Both the position numbers and the translations under genes were made by a program. From positions 27,368-91,367 of the forward strand of contig CAICTM010000210.1 in the NCBI GenBank assembly GCA_903772945.1: a stretch of DNA of 64,000 bases, in the 5' to 3' direction. Below the pieces are notes generated by a model. That model was not told the origin of the DNA. It was given only the letters and a program-made list of their open reading frames with translations, and did not search any database. Shown piece by piece: positions 63,985 to 64,000 of this stretch. How positions within the stretch are numbered: position 1 is the stretch's first letter; every line of letters starts with the position of its first letter. Origin of the DNA: Seminavis robusta (lineage: Eukaryota; Bacillariophyta; Bacillariophyceae; Naviculales; Naviculaceae).

Positions 63985-64000
63985 CGTGTGATCTTCTTTT

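Overview
The window looks like nuclear DNA of a photosynthetic stramenopile, most likely a diatom. Several proteins start with a signal peptide followed by a transit-like stretch with Phe at the cleavage site, as expected for a four-membrane red-lineage plastid. One has an added twin-arginine lumen signal, one is a candidate for the periplastid import machinery, and the LRR protein has the membrane-anchor-then-LRR layout common in diatoms. Introns are short (mostly 50-160 nt, GT-AG, one probable GC-AG). Species cannot be set from the sequence alone. No tRNA, rRNA or CRISPR array was recognised. Several coding starts were moved to the first ATG, because longer open frames there begin with TTG or GTG.

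Left part (1-31 kb): a DDE-transposase-like ORF runs off the left edge (1-2532, minus). Then come a signal-peptide thioredoxin/PUB/UBX-like protein (3055-5478, plus), a secreted or surface protein (5639-6745, minus), two tandem short-chain dehydrogenases (7823-8956 and 10274-11407, plus) with a decayed rhamnose-mutarotase relic between them, and a 1207-residue Ser/Arg-rich low-complexity protein (11925-15548, plus). A twin-arginine thylakoid-lumen Cys protein (16100-16645, minus), a spliced mitochondrial-type membrane protein (17369-18241, minus), a CYP38/TLP40-type cyclophilin in four exons (19350-21040, plus) and a MET1-like plastid PDZ protein in three exons (22807-23572, minus) follow. Three of these are thylakoid/photosystem-biogenesis type genes within 7.5 kb. 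A small acidic protein (24269-24706, plus) and a secreted metzincin protease in eight exons (26131-29498, plus) complete this part. Intergenic DNA is rich in palindromic GGTACCGGTACC-like motifs and short repeats. A cluster of small hairpins with a shared GGGAAG loop lies at 30.1-30.8 kb.

Right part (31-64 kb): more than half the window appears to be one titin-sized gene on the minus strand. In protein order it has about 180 tandem 46-47-residue repeats around a DWLRKN core (63.9-39 kb), about 45 Pro/Gly-rich 45-residue repeats around WDWSR/ADWAR (39-32.7 kb), an acidic stretch, one hydrophobic segment, a Cys-containing cap and a leucine-rich-repeat tail on seven exons (32.0-30.97 kb). Nearly all of it would be one ~32 kb exon. 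The frame is broken at several clustered places by small indels. These could be unpolished assembly errors in repeats or real decay; the long intact stretches (up to 2467 codons) and abundant synonymous variation argue that the protein is, or recently was, under selection. I recognise no described family for the repeat. It is the strongest candidate here for something undescribed.
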